Of a stretch of 64,000 nucleotides of DNA, positions 16,213 through 24,442 are shown in pieces. Position 1 is the first letter of the stretch, and every line of letters starts with the position of its first letter. The stretch comes from an uncultured Collinsella sp. (lineage in GTDB: Bacteria > Actinomycetota > Coriobacteriia > Coriobacteriales > Coriobacteriaceae): positions 1 through 64,000 of the forward strand of contig CAJMHR010000004.1 in assembly GCA_905213265.1 (NCBI GenBank), given 5' to 3'. The position numbers were made by a program, and so were the translations under genes. The notes under the pieces are model-generated. The model saw only the letters and a program-made list of their open reading frames with translations. It did not search any database and was not told the DNA's origin.

Positions 16213-17726
16213 TACAGCTCGCCTCCCTTCCCGGCAAAATCGGGCGCGACGGAAAGCGCGGGCGCACCCGTGGCGGCGTTGGCAAAACCGCGCTCCAGGG
16301 CGCGGGCAAACGTGAGCAGCTGACGGTCCTTAAAGGCCGGACCAACCAGCTGGGCAGAAACGGGCAGCTTGCTGTCCTCGCCCAGGCCCAGCGGCACCGA
16401 GATGCCGCCGTTGCCGCAAATGTTGAGCGAGATGGTGTACAGGTCCGAAAGGTACATCTGCGTGGGGTCGCTGATCTCGCCAAACTTAAAGGCCGTGCGC
16501 GGCGAGGCGGGCATGAGGATGGTGTCCACCTTGGCATACGCGGCGTCGTAGTCCTGCGTGATGAGCGTGCGGGCCTTTTGCGCGGCGTAGTAGTACTTGT
16601 CGTACACGCCCGAGCTCAGCAGGTAGGCGCCGAGCATCTGACGGCGCTTGGCCTCGGCGCCAAAGCCGTGGGCGCGCGACAGCGAGCTCTGGTCGGACAG
16701 GTTGGCGCAGCCCTCCTCCTGATAGCCGTAGCGAATGCCGTCGAAACGGGCCAGGTTGGAGAACGCCTCGGCCGGGCCGATGACATAGTAGGCGGCGATG
16801 GCGGCGTCCAGGTGCGGCAGGTCGACCTCGACCAGCTCGGCGCCCTGGTTCTGCAGCTCCTGGGCGGCGCGCTGAACAGCGGCCTTGACCTCGGGCGTCA
16901 GGCCCTCGGCCTCCATAAACGCAGGGATGATGCCCACGCGCTTGCCCTCGATGCTGTCGTTGAGATGCTCGGTAAAATCGACGGCGCAATCCTGGCTGGT
17001 GCAGTCGTACGGATCGTGGCCCGCGCCGGTAAGCGCATTCATGGCCAGCGCGACATCCTCGACCGTGCGGCCAAAGGGTCCCACCTGGTCGAGCGACGAG
17101 CCAAAGGCAACCACGCCGTAACGGCTCACGGCGCCATACGTGGGCTTAAAGCCCACCACGCCGCACAGCGACGCCGGCTGGCGAATGGAGCCGCCGGTGT
17201 CCGAGCCCAGCGAGAGCGCGACCTCGCCCGCGGCGACGGCGGCAGCGGAGCCGCCCGAGGAGCCGCCGGGCACGCGCTCGGTATCCCAGGGGTTGTTGGT
17301 GCGGTGGAACGCCGAGCTCTCGGTGGAGCTGCCAAAGGCAAACTCGTCCATGTTTGCCTTGCCCATGGGCAGGCAGCCGGCATCGATCATGCGCTGGACG
17401 CAGGTGGCGGTGTAGACACTCTGGTAGTTCTCGAGCATGCGGGAAGCGCAGGTGGTGCGCGTGCCCACGAGGTTCATGTTGTCCTTAATGGCCAGCGGCA
17501 CGCCCGCGAGCGGGGGCAGCGGCTTGCCTGCGGCACGGTCGGCATCCACGCGCGCAGCGGCCTCGAGCGCAAGCTCGGGCGCCACCTGCAGGAATGCCTG
17601 GACCCCGCCCTCGCGCGCCTCGATGGCGGCAAGGGAGGCCTGGGCCACTTCGGTAGCGGTAAAGTCGCCGGCAGAAACGCCCGCGGCGATCTGGGCGGCG
17701 GTAAGGGAATCGAAGCTTAGCGCCAT
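16212..17726 (-). CDS. gatA: Asp/Glu-tRNA(Asn/Gln) amidotransferase subunit A
   Basis: 504 residues, amidase-signature enzyme releasing ammonia from glutamine for transamidation by GatB. The Ser-cisSer-Lys triad is visible: Lys in PLAIKDNM, and the Gly/Ser-rich GGSSGGSAAAVAAG with the nucleophile in GSDTGGSIRQPAS. Length is normal. It overlaps gatC and gatB by one base each, so the three products are translationally coupled, as expected for the obligate heterotrimer. Confidence 0.97.
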   Translation of the reverse strand: MALSFDSLTAAQIAAGVSAGDFTATEVAQASLAAIEAREGGVQAFLQVAPELALEAAARVDADRAAGKPLPPLAGVPLAIKDNMNLVGTRTTCASRMLENYQSVYTATCVQRMIDAGCLPMGKANMDEFAFGSSTESSAFHRTNNPWDTERVPGGSSGGSAAAVAAGEVALSLGSDTGGSIRQPASLCGVVGFKPTYGAVSRYGVVAFGSSLDQVGPFGRTVEDVALAMNALTGAGHDPYDCTSQDCAVDFTEHLNDSIEGKRVGIIPAFMEAEGLTPEVKAAVQRAAQELQNQGAELVEVDLPHLDAAIAAYYVIGPAEAFSNLARFDGIRYGYQEEGCANLSDQSSLSRAHGFGAEAKRRQMLGAYLLSSGVYDKYYYAAQKARTLITQDYDAAYAKVDTILMPASPRTAFKFGEISDPTQMYLSDLYTISLNICGNGGISVPLGLGEDSKLPVSAQLVGPAFKDRQLLTFARALERGFANAATGAPALSVAPDFAGKGGEL

Positions 17727-18037
17727 TACTCGCTCTCCCCCTCTCCCAAAATGGACGGCACGCGGAAGTAGCGGTCGCGCGCGCTGCCGGCGTTTTCGAG
17801 CGCAACGTCGAGCGGCAGGTCGCGCTCGGGCTCGCGCAGGTCGTCGCCCATCACGTTGGACAGACTTCCGATGGGATGGAACGTGGGCTCCACGTCGGGC
17901 AAGTCATATTGCAAGACGGGCTCGAGCATCTGGACGGCGTCATTCATGTAGGACGTCATCTGGGTGAGCTCGTCATCGGTCAGTGCGATCTTTGCGTACT
18001 CGGCGATGCCGCGCACGTCTTTCTCGCTGAGTGCCAT
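17726..18037 (-). CDS. gatC: Asp/Glu-tRNA(Asn/Gln) amidotransferase subunit C
   Basis: 103 residues from the ATG at 18037 (GGAAGGGA upstream). GatC stabilises the GatA-GatB interface. Typical features are LSEKDVRGIAEYAKIALTDDE at the N-terminus (given as LSEKDVRGIAEYAKIAL) and the C-terminal LREPERDLPLDVALENA with DRYFRVPSIL. First gene of the gatCAB operon. Confidence 0.95.
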   Translation of the reverse strand: MALSEKDVRGIAEYAKIALTDDELTQMTSYMNDAVQMLEPVLQYDLPDVEPTFHPIGSLSNVMGDDLREPERDLPLDVALENAGSARDRYFRVPSILGEGESE

Positions 18038-18115
18038 AGGCGCTCCCTTCCGCATAACAGATAAACCGCTCTAGTATACAAGCCAACGGCGCTTGGAGCA
18101 GGTGCTTTACCCAAA

Positions 18116-18246
18116 TGCAGCGAAAACGTAACGAGGGCGGCGGGCTGGCAGGCGGCGGGTTGGCGGTTCTGCAGCGAAACCGTCCCGTCCACAGCGAAAA
18201 CCGTTTCGCCCACAACGAAAACCGTACTGCTCGCAACGAAGACCAT
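18116..18246. repeat. Degenerate ~21-bp tandem repeat
   Basis: Units beginning CAGCGAAAACCGT or CAACGAAAACCGT recur at about 18172, 18192, 18213 and 18234, with an outlying unit at 18116. A GGCGGG-rich stretch (GGCGGGCTGGCAGGCGGCGG) precedes them. Non-coding, upstream of gatC. Confidence 0.65.
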
Positions 18247-18302
18247 CACAACATTCGACACTTTTCGCCAAAATCGAGATTTTCATCGAATGTTGTGATG
18301 GT
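18242..18302. repeat. Stem-loop repeat family A, copy 1
   Basis: Arms ACCATCACAACATTCGA and TCGAATGTTGTGATGGT enclose a ~27-base A/T-tract loop. Near-identical arms occur at 29343, 33587 and 34828. Confidence 0.9.
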
Positions 18303-18314
18303 TTGGAAGCCCTG

Positions 18315-18348
18315 ACCACCGCAAAGGTGCCTGCCCCACCGTGGTGGT
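18315..18348. repeat. Stem-loop repeat family B, degenerate copy
   Basis: ACCACCGCAAAGGTGCCTG followed by CCCCACCGTGGTGGT. It lies 14 bases past the sortase stop codon and next to a family A copy. Better copies are at 28316, 29278, 30869 and 42708. Confidence 0.75.
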
Positions 18349-18361
18349 TCTAGAGAATGCC

Positions 18362-19300
18362 TTATGCCGAGGCCTTGGCCTTGCGGCGCTTGCGGACCGC
18401 GTGGATCACGATGTCCAGCAGCAACAGCACAATGGCCACGACCACAATGAGCACGGCGAACTCGCGCTTGCCCCAGTGGCGGCCGGCCAGCGACTTTTGC
18501 TTGTCGACGTCCTTCTTACTGTACTTGGTGCGCACGCAATGTACCAGCAGGCGATGGTCGTTCACGCCGTAGGGCGTGCAGGTGACGAGCGTCACCTTGT
18601 CGGCGCCGGGCTCGATAGTCAGCGACTCCATCTCCTCGGGCAGCACGACCTCGGAGTCCACCATCTTGTAGGCGAGCGTCTTGTTCATGGTGTGCAGCAG
18701 CACCAGGTCGCCGGGCTCCAGCGAATGGATGTCGTCGAACATGCTCAGGTTGCGCATGCCCGAGTGCGCGGTGAGCACGCAATGCGTCGAGGTGCCGCCC
18801 ACCGGCAGGCTCGTGCCCTCCAGGTGGCCGACGCCCGCCATGAGGACTTCCTCGCTCGTGCCGTGGTAGATGGGCATGCTCACGTCGATGGAGGGGATCT
18901 CGACCCAGCTCATCATGGGGTCGCGGTCAAAGATGAGCTGCTGAGCGTAGGGCTCGATCTGGTCGGCGGGGAGCTCGGTAGCCTCGCCCGCCAGCTGCTC
19001 GTTAAAGGAGCGCGCCTGGAGCAGGATGCGCTCGCGCTCCTCGGCAGACAGCGCGTCCACGGTGCTGGACACCGTGCTGATCTGGTTGAACACGCCCGAG
19101 GCCTCGAGCCGGTCCAAGATCCACGGCCAGGTCATAAGGCCCACGCCAATAAGGATGATGACGATGGTGATGAGCCGGTCGGCCCAGCGCGGCAGTCGCT
19201 TGCGACGGCGTTTGGACTTTGGTTGAGGTTTGGGCTGAGGGCTTGAGCCACCGTTGGCCGCGGCGTTATTGCTCTTCATATGTTTGGCGCCCTGCACCAT
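18362..19300 (-). CDS. Class C sortase (pilus assembly transpeptidase)
   Basis: 312 residues. Joins pilin subunits by cleaving LPxTG-type signals and linking them to a lysine of the next subunit at the outer membrane face. An N-terminal membrane helix (~43-60) and a C-terminal membrane helix (~285-302, AVLIVVVAIVLLLL) frame the catalytic domain. Catalytic residues are His179 (LTAHSG), Cys241 (LVTCTPYG) and Arg250 (NDHRLLV). FDRDPMM (124-130) looks like the inhibitory lid of class C enzymes. ATG at 19300 has AGAGGAG upstream. It sits downstream of the three pilus genes but is separated from them by a HTH gene. Confidence 0.93.
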   Translation of the reverse strand: MVQGAKHMKSNNAAANGGSSPQPKPQPKSKRRRKRLPRWADRLITIVIILIGVGLMTWPWILDRLEASGVFNQISTVSSTVDALSAEERERILLQARSFNEQLAGEATELPADQIEPYAQQLIFDRDPMMSWVEIPSIDVSMPIYHGTSEEVLMAGVGHLEGTSLPVGGTSTHCVLTAHSGMRNLSMFDDIHSLEPGDLVLLHTMNKTLAYKMVDSEVVLPEEMESLTIEPGADKVTLVTCTPYGVNDHRLLVHCVRTKYSKKDVDKQKSLAGRHWGKREFAVLIVVVAIVLLLLDIVIHAVRKRRKAKASA

Positions 19301-19422
19301 CGCCGGTCACTCCTCTACAACTCAAGTTGTCTAAACAAATAATAGCCGAATAGCGAGCCCATGCGCCGGACAACGCAGCTAGGACCGAAACACCGCCTAC
19401 GGTCCGAATTCTTGGAGACCTT

Positions 19423-20391
19423 TTACAGCGCTTCTTGCCATGGATATTCCTTTCCAAACATGCGATCGACTTCGAGCTGAATTCGCTCATCGTCGATTGC
19501 CGCCAAAGATAGCGCAAGCGAAATGTTGTCGACACGAGAGGAGTCGGCAAACACGGGTGCATAGCGCCACACTTGGATCATCGCCGTCTCGTTATCCGGC
19601 AACTCCCCGTCTGCGACTTCGAGGTCGCTCAGTTGACGCCATACACTTCTTAAGACGGCCTTTTGTTCCATACCCGGCGCAGCGAGCATCGAACGCGCAG
19701 CGAGCGCCGTCTCCCCGGCGTCAACAAGATAGTCGATCTGCGGCGTCTTCCTTGCAAAAAAGACCTTCGAGACAGGCGAGGAGAGCTCTGCCATGTGCTC
19801 ACTGAGCAGAAGATCAACGACAACAGGGAACACGACGACACGTCGCTCGCAACGCTCGCGCCTCGCGAGCCCCCTGTCAACAAGCTCGGTTATGGCCTCA
19901 CTCGCACGGCTTGCCGAAATGCCAAGCGCACGACAAAGGTCATAGGGGCGATATGGTTCCTGGGCGGCTCCCCAGATTGCGGCAGCCTGCGCATTGGGTG
20001 ACATCTTGGTCGCGTGATTGCGAAACCGGGCACCGCCCCTCTCCGTACAAGCTGTGCCCATAAATGGAAGAAAAGCCTGTCTACCTGGGCAGACAAAGGG
20101 AATCCCTTGTGCGACCAATGCTTTGCGCTGACGTGCATCGGCATCAGGAAACGAAACGACAACAGGAGTCTCCGTACGCAAGGCTAGCTGGCTATAGACC
20201 CTCTTAGCCTCGGGAAGCCCGACGCCAGTAGGCAAACTTGCAAGCAAAAACGAAAAACCGTTTGCGTCAACAGCGCGGACCTCAATCGCCCGCAGATGCA
20301 GCGGCAAGCGTGCGGATCCAGGCCAAACTTTGGCCTTGGCGGAGAGGCCTAGTGCTTCTTGTAAGTAGATTAGCGCTTCGTTCATTTCCAT
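19423..20391 (-). CDS. Winged-helix DNA-binding protein of unknown function
   Basis: About 322 residues from ATG at 20391 (or the ATG two codons later); upstream sequence is AT-rich and unlike coding. A helix-turn-helix is visible in the middle (YRPYDLCRALGISASRASEA, then ITELVDRGLARRER), followed by a strand wing. The N-terminal ~150 residues resemble a restriction-fold or AbiEi-like region (TPVVVSFPDADARQRKAL) but this is not firm. It lies between the pilus genes and the sortase on the same strand, so it may control the pilus locus. The promoter contains the inverted repeat ATTCCAAT/ATTGGAAT. Confidence 0.65.
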   Translation of the reverse strand: MEMNEALIYLQEALGLSAKAKVWPGSARLPLHLRAIEVRAVDANGFSFLLASLPTGVGLPEAKRVYSQLALRTETPVVVSFPDADARQRKALVAQGIPFVCPGRQAFLPFMGTACTERGGARFRNHATKMSPNAQAAAIWGAAQEPYRPYDLCRALGISASRASEAITELVDRGLARRERCERRVVVFPVVVDLLLSEHMAELSSPVSKVFFARKTPQIDYLVDAGETALAARSMLAAPGMEQKAVLRSVWRQLSDLEVADGELPDNETAMIQVWRYAPVFADSSRVDNISLALSLAAIDDERIQLEVDRMFGKEYPWQEAL

Positions 20392-20403
20392 CGTTTTCGT
20401 CTG

Positions 20404-20423
20404 ATTCCAATTTATATTGGAAT
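20404..20423. promoter_or_regulatory. Palindrome at the promoter of the winged-helix gene
   Basis: ATTCCAAT-TTAT-ATTGGAAT, 13 bases upstream of the start codon, in an AT-rich island. Likely an operator, possibly for autoregulation. Confidence 0.55.
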
Positions 20424-20756
20424 TATACATAATTTTCGGAATTAACGAGATTCCTTTCGTGCATAAGTCCATAATTTGCGTTTTCAGAACCGGATAAGTG
20501 GGTGATTCGGGATACAAACGTTACAGGAAACGACACGCCCCGCGTAAGTGTTCGAAAGCGCGAGCGAGCAGTTTCCGGTGTTGTAAAATGTCCGGACTCC
20601 GAACCACGGGCATTTTAATTTGCACGCGCGGCGCAAATGCCTTCTACCGTCCGCACCGCGCGTGCGCCTACGGACCTTAAACCGAACCTCATACGAGTCA
20701 AGAAACGCGATGACGGATGAGTCCGCATCGGACGGTGGAGGCTGCCTGTGTTGTCC
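20424..20756. other. Gene-free region between pilus operon terminator and the winged-helix gene
   Basis: No convincing ORF with a ribosome site on either strand. The first part is AT-rich promoter-like sequence (TTATACATAAT near 20424). The remainder (20520-20750) shows GC-rich short palindromic words (GCACGCGCGG) but no clear element. Confidence 0.4.
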
Positions 20757-20793
20757 AAAAAACGGGGCAGACTCCAGTGCGGAGTCTGCCCCG
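20757..20793 (-). terminator. Intrinsic terminator of the pilus operon
   Basis: Perfect 13-base-pair stem CGGGGCAGACTCC/GGAGTCTGCCCCG with loop AGTGC, followed on the minus strand by six T. It lies about 100 bases past the major pilin stop codon. Confidence 0.92.
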
Positions 20794-20893
20794 AAAAGAG
20801 AATGGCAAAGCAAGAACGTGGATGGACGAGAAAAGTGTCCGCAAGTCTCATGGCCAACACATCCCACCTGCCAAAGGGATGGGTGAGCGAGCG

Positions 20894-22663
20894 TTACTCC
20901 TGCTCGGACTCCTCAGCCTGCTTACGGCTGCGGATGAGGTGCGCCACGCCGATGCACAGCACCGCGCCACCAGCGATCCAGGTGAAGGTCACGCCGTTGA
21001 GACCGGTCAGCGGAAGGCCTGTGCCCTTCTGGTCGACAATGGTGAAGCTGAGCTTACCGGTAGTTGCAGTGACATTATTGTCCTGCACGACGCCGTCTGC
21101 CGCCTTGATTACGGATTCCGTGCTAGGCGTAACGTCATCGCCGGTCTGATTAAGGCTGCGCTTGATAGTAAAGGTAACGCCACCTGCTGCGGAGTTGTTG
21201 TAGCCAGGCTTCGGGGTGACCTCTGTAAGGGTGTAGGTGCCCTCATCGAGACCGACAACGTTTATCTTACCGTTTGCGTCGGTCTTCAGCTTGGCCTGCT
21301 CGCTATCAGCCGTCTTGGTACCGTCCGCTTTGATAAAGTTGCTCGTATCACCGTTCTCCTGCAGCCTGAACTCAACGCCCTCGAGCCCCTTATCTTTGTT
21401 ATCAGAGCCCACCTTGGTGACATCGATGCCGTAGGTGTAGTCATAAGCAAGGTGCTCGACCGTGGTGCCGGCACCCTCAGCATGCGGATTGTTGGAATAA
21501 GTCAGCGTAACCATATTCTTCTGGGCTTTACCAACCAAGCCATCGAATTCTTCTTTGATCTTGCCATTTTCGAAGATCTTGGTGGAGTCGAGCTTGGCCT
21601 TGTACTCGACAGTCACCTTTGAGTCACTGTTCAACGCAATGGCATTGCCTCCCACGTCCGTGCAATTCTTGAGATTGGTGAAGTCGACAGTTATCGTATC
21701 GTTCTCGTACTTGGCGGTGTAGCAGCCTGTCTTGACCTCGGCATCACCGATCTTGACCGTGACGTCTGGCGTCGTGCTACCATCCTTAAACTTCGGCGTC
21801 ATGGATTTGGGAAGATTATCCGTGAAGGTGTACTTGTAGGTGCTGTAAGTGTTGATGTTACCCGCAACGGTACCGGTAAGCAGGTAGTCGACATAGTCGT
21901 CCATCTGAGAGTCCGCAGCCTTATTGGGATCCTCGGGTTTGCCGAACGTGCTGTCCTTTGCGTCGTCCTTTACGGCCTTGGTCACAGTGGGGACCTGCTT
22001 CTTGGGAGCAATGGTCTCATCGGAACCGCCGACAACGGCGAAAATCGGCGAAGTGAAGGTATCCGTGTTGCGTTTGGGTGGATTAGCGCTAGTGTTGACG
22101 TCTTTAGTCACGAAGAGCCAGTAGCCGGTATTCAGACCAGTGAAGGTGCCACCGATGCTCGTTTTGCACTCATCCGTCCCTTCAGTGATATTGGCGTCCT
22201 CCAGTGCCTTGGCAATCTTGTCGAGGGTTGTTCCGGCATCGAGCTTAGTAGTCTTGTCTGTACCTGACTCGTACTTACCTTCGGTTTTTGATTTAAGCCA
22301 GTCGGCCCACTTCTGAGCATCATTGTCGGAGGGCTTTGTAGTGTCGCTAGTATCGGCAAATGCCCCGGTCACAGCATTCCTAACGGCATCTGACGCCCAC
22401 TCAATGTCAGAAAGCGTCTTAGCGCCATTCCAGTTGTTAGCGTCTTCCAAATCCTGCGTGACCTTAGCCTTGAAAATCTGGATGCCCTTAAATGTCGTAT
22501 CCGTGTAGGTCTGTTCGTTAATCGTCACGTTACCGCTCTTGGCCACCGTCGGCGTACCATCAGCAAACGCCATCGTAACCGGGGCCATCACACCACCAAA
22601 GCTCAGCGCTGCTGTGAGGCCGGCGGTTACTGCCAGGCGTGCGATGTTCTTGCTCATGCTCAT
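20894..22663 (-). CDS. SpaA-type isopeptide-forming pilin, likely major shaft subunit
   Basis: 589 residues from the ATG at 22663 (GGAGG upstream). A Sec signal peptide (~1-36, ending VTMAFADG) is followed by an N-terminal pilin domain (KGIQIFKAKV), a central Spy0128/CnaB-like region beginning APKKQVPTVTKAV, and a CnaB domain with E-box YTLTEVTPKPGY. The sorting signal LPLTG starts at about residue 550, followed by a membrane helix and a charged tail. The class C sortase downstream would polymerise it. No classical YPKN pilin motif was found; a lysine in the KKQVPTVTK region is a candidate acceptor. Last gene of a three-gene pilus operon. Confidence 0.92.
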   Translation of the reverse strand: MSMSKNIARLAVTAGLTAALSFGGVMAPVTMAFADGTPTVAKSGNVTINEQTYTDTTFKGIQIFKAKVTQDLEDANNWNGAKTLSDIEWASDAVRNAVTGAFADTSDTTKPSDNDAQKWADWLKSKTEGKYESGTDKTTKLDAGTTLDKIAKALEDANITEGTDECKTSIGGTFTGLNTGYWLFVTKDVNTSANPPKRNTDTFTSPIFAVVGGSDETIAPKKQVPTVTKAVKDDAKDSTFGKPEDPNKAADSQMDDYVDYLLTGTVAGNINTYSTYKYTFTDNLPKSMTPKFKDGSTTPDVTVKIGDAEVKTGCYTAKYENDTITVDFTNLKNCTDVGGNAIALNSDSKVTVEYKAKLDSTKIFENGKIKEEFDGLVGKAQKNMVTLTYSNNPHAEGAGTTVEHLAYDYTYGIDVTKVGSDNKDKGLEGVEFRLQENGDTSNFIKADGTKTADSEQAKLKTDANGKINVVGLDEGTYTLTEVTPKPGYNNSAAGGVTFTIKRSLNQTGDDVTPSTESVIKAADGVVQDNNVTATTGKLSFTIVDQKGTGLPLTGLNGVTFTWIAGGAVLCIGVAHLIRSRKQAEESEQE

Positions 22664-22771
22664 CTTCTTTTCCTCCGTTTTCCGGTTGGTTCTCATTCGA
22701 TCGGTCATCATCTGTCTGTATCTTAGCATCTACTTCGCTACGTCTCGCCCCGCTCTCTGTGGGGCTGCCAG

Positions 22772-24442
22772 CTACTCTTTATGGCTGCCACCTCCCCGCT
22801 TGACCAGGAGCGCGACCACGATGAGCGCGGCTCCGGCGACCGCTGCGGCGGCCGCGGCGTACATTGCCATATCGCCAGTCGAGGGCATAAAGCCTCCGGT
22901 GGTAATGCTAGGGGGTGTGCCGGTGGGCGTGTTGATGAGCGACGCCTCCAGGCTGCCCGTCGACCCGTCCGCGCTGTCGGCGCGCAGGGGCGACTCGGCC
23001 GTGATGGTGAGCTTGGGCTTGGCGGCGGCAACCTGGTCGACGTCCAGGCCCTCGACCTTGACCGTCACGGAGCGCGTGCCCTCAAAGGCCGTGTAGCCCT
23101 TGGGCGCCTTGAGCTCGCGGACCTCCAGCTTGCCCGAGTCCACGCCCGAGACGGTCACGCGGCCGTCCTCGCCCGTGGTAACGGTGGCCTTGCCCTCCGC
23201 ATCCCACGTGCCGTCGGCCGACAGCGTGCGGCCGCGGTCGTCGGCGATGCTCAGGACCGCCCCGGCAAGCGGCTTGTCGCCGTCGCTGCCGCGCTTGGTG
23301 AGCGCGAGATCCCAGGTGTAGGCGCACGCGTCGTCGCTCGGCGTGCGGGTGAAGCCGGCATCACCGGACTGGTCGGCAAAGGGAGAGCGCGGGTAGCGCA
23401 GGTAGACCTCGTTGGGGTTGCCCTTCGCGATACCGTGGTTGCATGCGCCGTTGAGCGGCGCGTCGTACACGGCGACCACGCGGGCGCCCGCGGTGAAGGC
23501 GTCGGCCCCGCCGAGCGCGGCGATGAGGTCGCCGGTGCGAACGGTGAAGGTCTTGCCGTCGGTCGCTACCTTGGTGGCGCACTGGGCCGTGATGTCGGTC
23601 CAGCCCTTCGCGGGCTCGGTGCCGGCGCGGCCGTCCTTGCCGGCCGAAACGGCGTCGAAGCCGCCGTCCGCGCCCGCCGCCACGTACACGCGCATGCTCG
23701 CGGCGACCTTGGAGAGGTCGAGCCCCGCGCTCATGGTGTCGACGAACTGCACCGTATAGGTGTCGTAGGCGGTAAGACCCGCCGGGACCGTGGCCGAGAG
23801 GCGCCAGTACAGGTCGTCGGCGACCGTGGCGTCGGCGGCCTTCTGCCATGCGGCGGTACTGTCCTCCAGCACGTGCTTGGACACCTTGGGGGTCGCGGCC
23901 TTGGGCTTGACGGTGACGGCGCTGCCGCCCACCAGGGCCATGATCGGCGCGGTGCCGGCCTCGCCCTCGGCGATGGCGTCGTCGTCGGCGACGATGAGCC
24001 AGTAGCCGCAGGGCAGCTCGGCCGTCGTGCCCGCATTAAGGGCCTTGAACACGGCGCCAGAGCTCTGGAGGGAACGAGCGAGCTGTGCGCTCAGCGCGCT
24101 CGTAAGGTGGGAATCGGTGTTGAGCCACTCGGCAGCTTCCTGCGCGGTGGTCTGGGATTTGGACATGCCGGCGCTGTGCAGCACAGGCAGCGCGGCGTCG
24201 CGCACGGCATCGCTTGCCCAGGCGAGGTCGGTGGCGATTTTAGCGTCTTTGTCGCCATCGATGACGTTGGCGCTAAAGATCTGGTAGGCGTCGTAGCTGC
24301 TCGCCACGGTGCCGCTCACCGTGATGGAACCGGTCGAGGTCGGCGCAGCCTGCGCGGATGCGGGGAACACAACCGCGCAGGTGCCGATCAAGAGGGCAAG
24401 CAGCGCAAACAAGATCGGGAAGGAGCAAACTTTCTTATTCAC
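22772..24442 (-). CDS. Second SpaA-type pilin, likely basal or minor subunit
   Basis: 556 residues from GTG at 24442; GGGGGG upstream is a plausible ribosome site, and the start overlaps the stop of the preceding adhesin gene by eight bases (GTGAATAA), indicating coupling. Signal peptide (~1-32, ending SAQA) then a pilin D1-like domain (YDAYQIFSANV), a SpaA domain with VSKHVLEDST and a C-terminal CnaB domain (LEVRELKAPKGYTAF). The sorting signal is the unusual MPSTG near residue 519, followed by an alanine-rich membrane helix and a KRGGGSHK tail. A variant signal often marks the subunit attached by a different sortase to the wall. Confidence 0.9.
   Translation of the reverse strand: MNKKVCSFPILFALLALLIGTCAVVFPASAQAAPTSTGSITVSGTVASSYDAYQIFSANVIDGDKDAKIATDLAWASDAVRDAALPVLHSAGMSKSQTTAQEAAEWLNTDSHLTSALSAQLARSLQSSGAVFKALNAGTTAELPCGYWLIVADDDAIAEGEAGTAPIMALVGGSAVTVKPKAATPKVSKHVLEDSTAAWQKAADATVADDLYWRLSATVPAGLTAYDTYTVQFVDTMSAGLDLSKVAASMRVYVAAGADGGFDAVSAGKDGRAGTEPAKGWTDITAQCATKVATDGKTFTVRTGDLIAALGGADAFTAGARVVAVYDAPLNGACNHGIAKGNPNEVYLRYPRSPFADQSGDAGFTRTPSDDACAYTWDLALTKRGSDGDKPLAGAVLSIADDRGRTLSADGTWDAEGKATVTTGEDGRVTVSGVDSGKLEVRELKAPKGYTAFEGTRSVTVKVEGLDVDQVAAAKPKLTITAESPLRADSADGSTGSLEASLINTPTGTPPSITTGGFMPSTGDMAMYAAAAAAVAGAALIVVALLVKRGGGSHKE

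Noticed and set aside
14416..16323. 635-codon open frame on the plus strand opposite gatB
   Set aside because: Shadow of the high-GC gatB gene; repeated His/Gly/Leu composition and no ribosome site.
20424..20517. N-terminal extension of the winged-helix protein
   Set aside because: AT-rich, overlaps the promoter palindrome, and the extra residues look non-coding.
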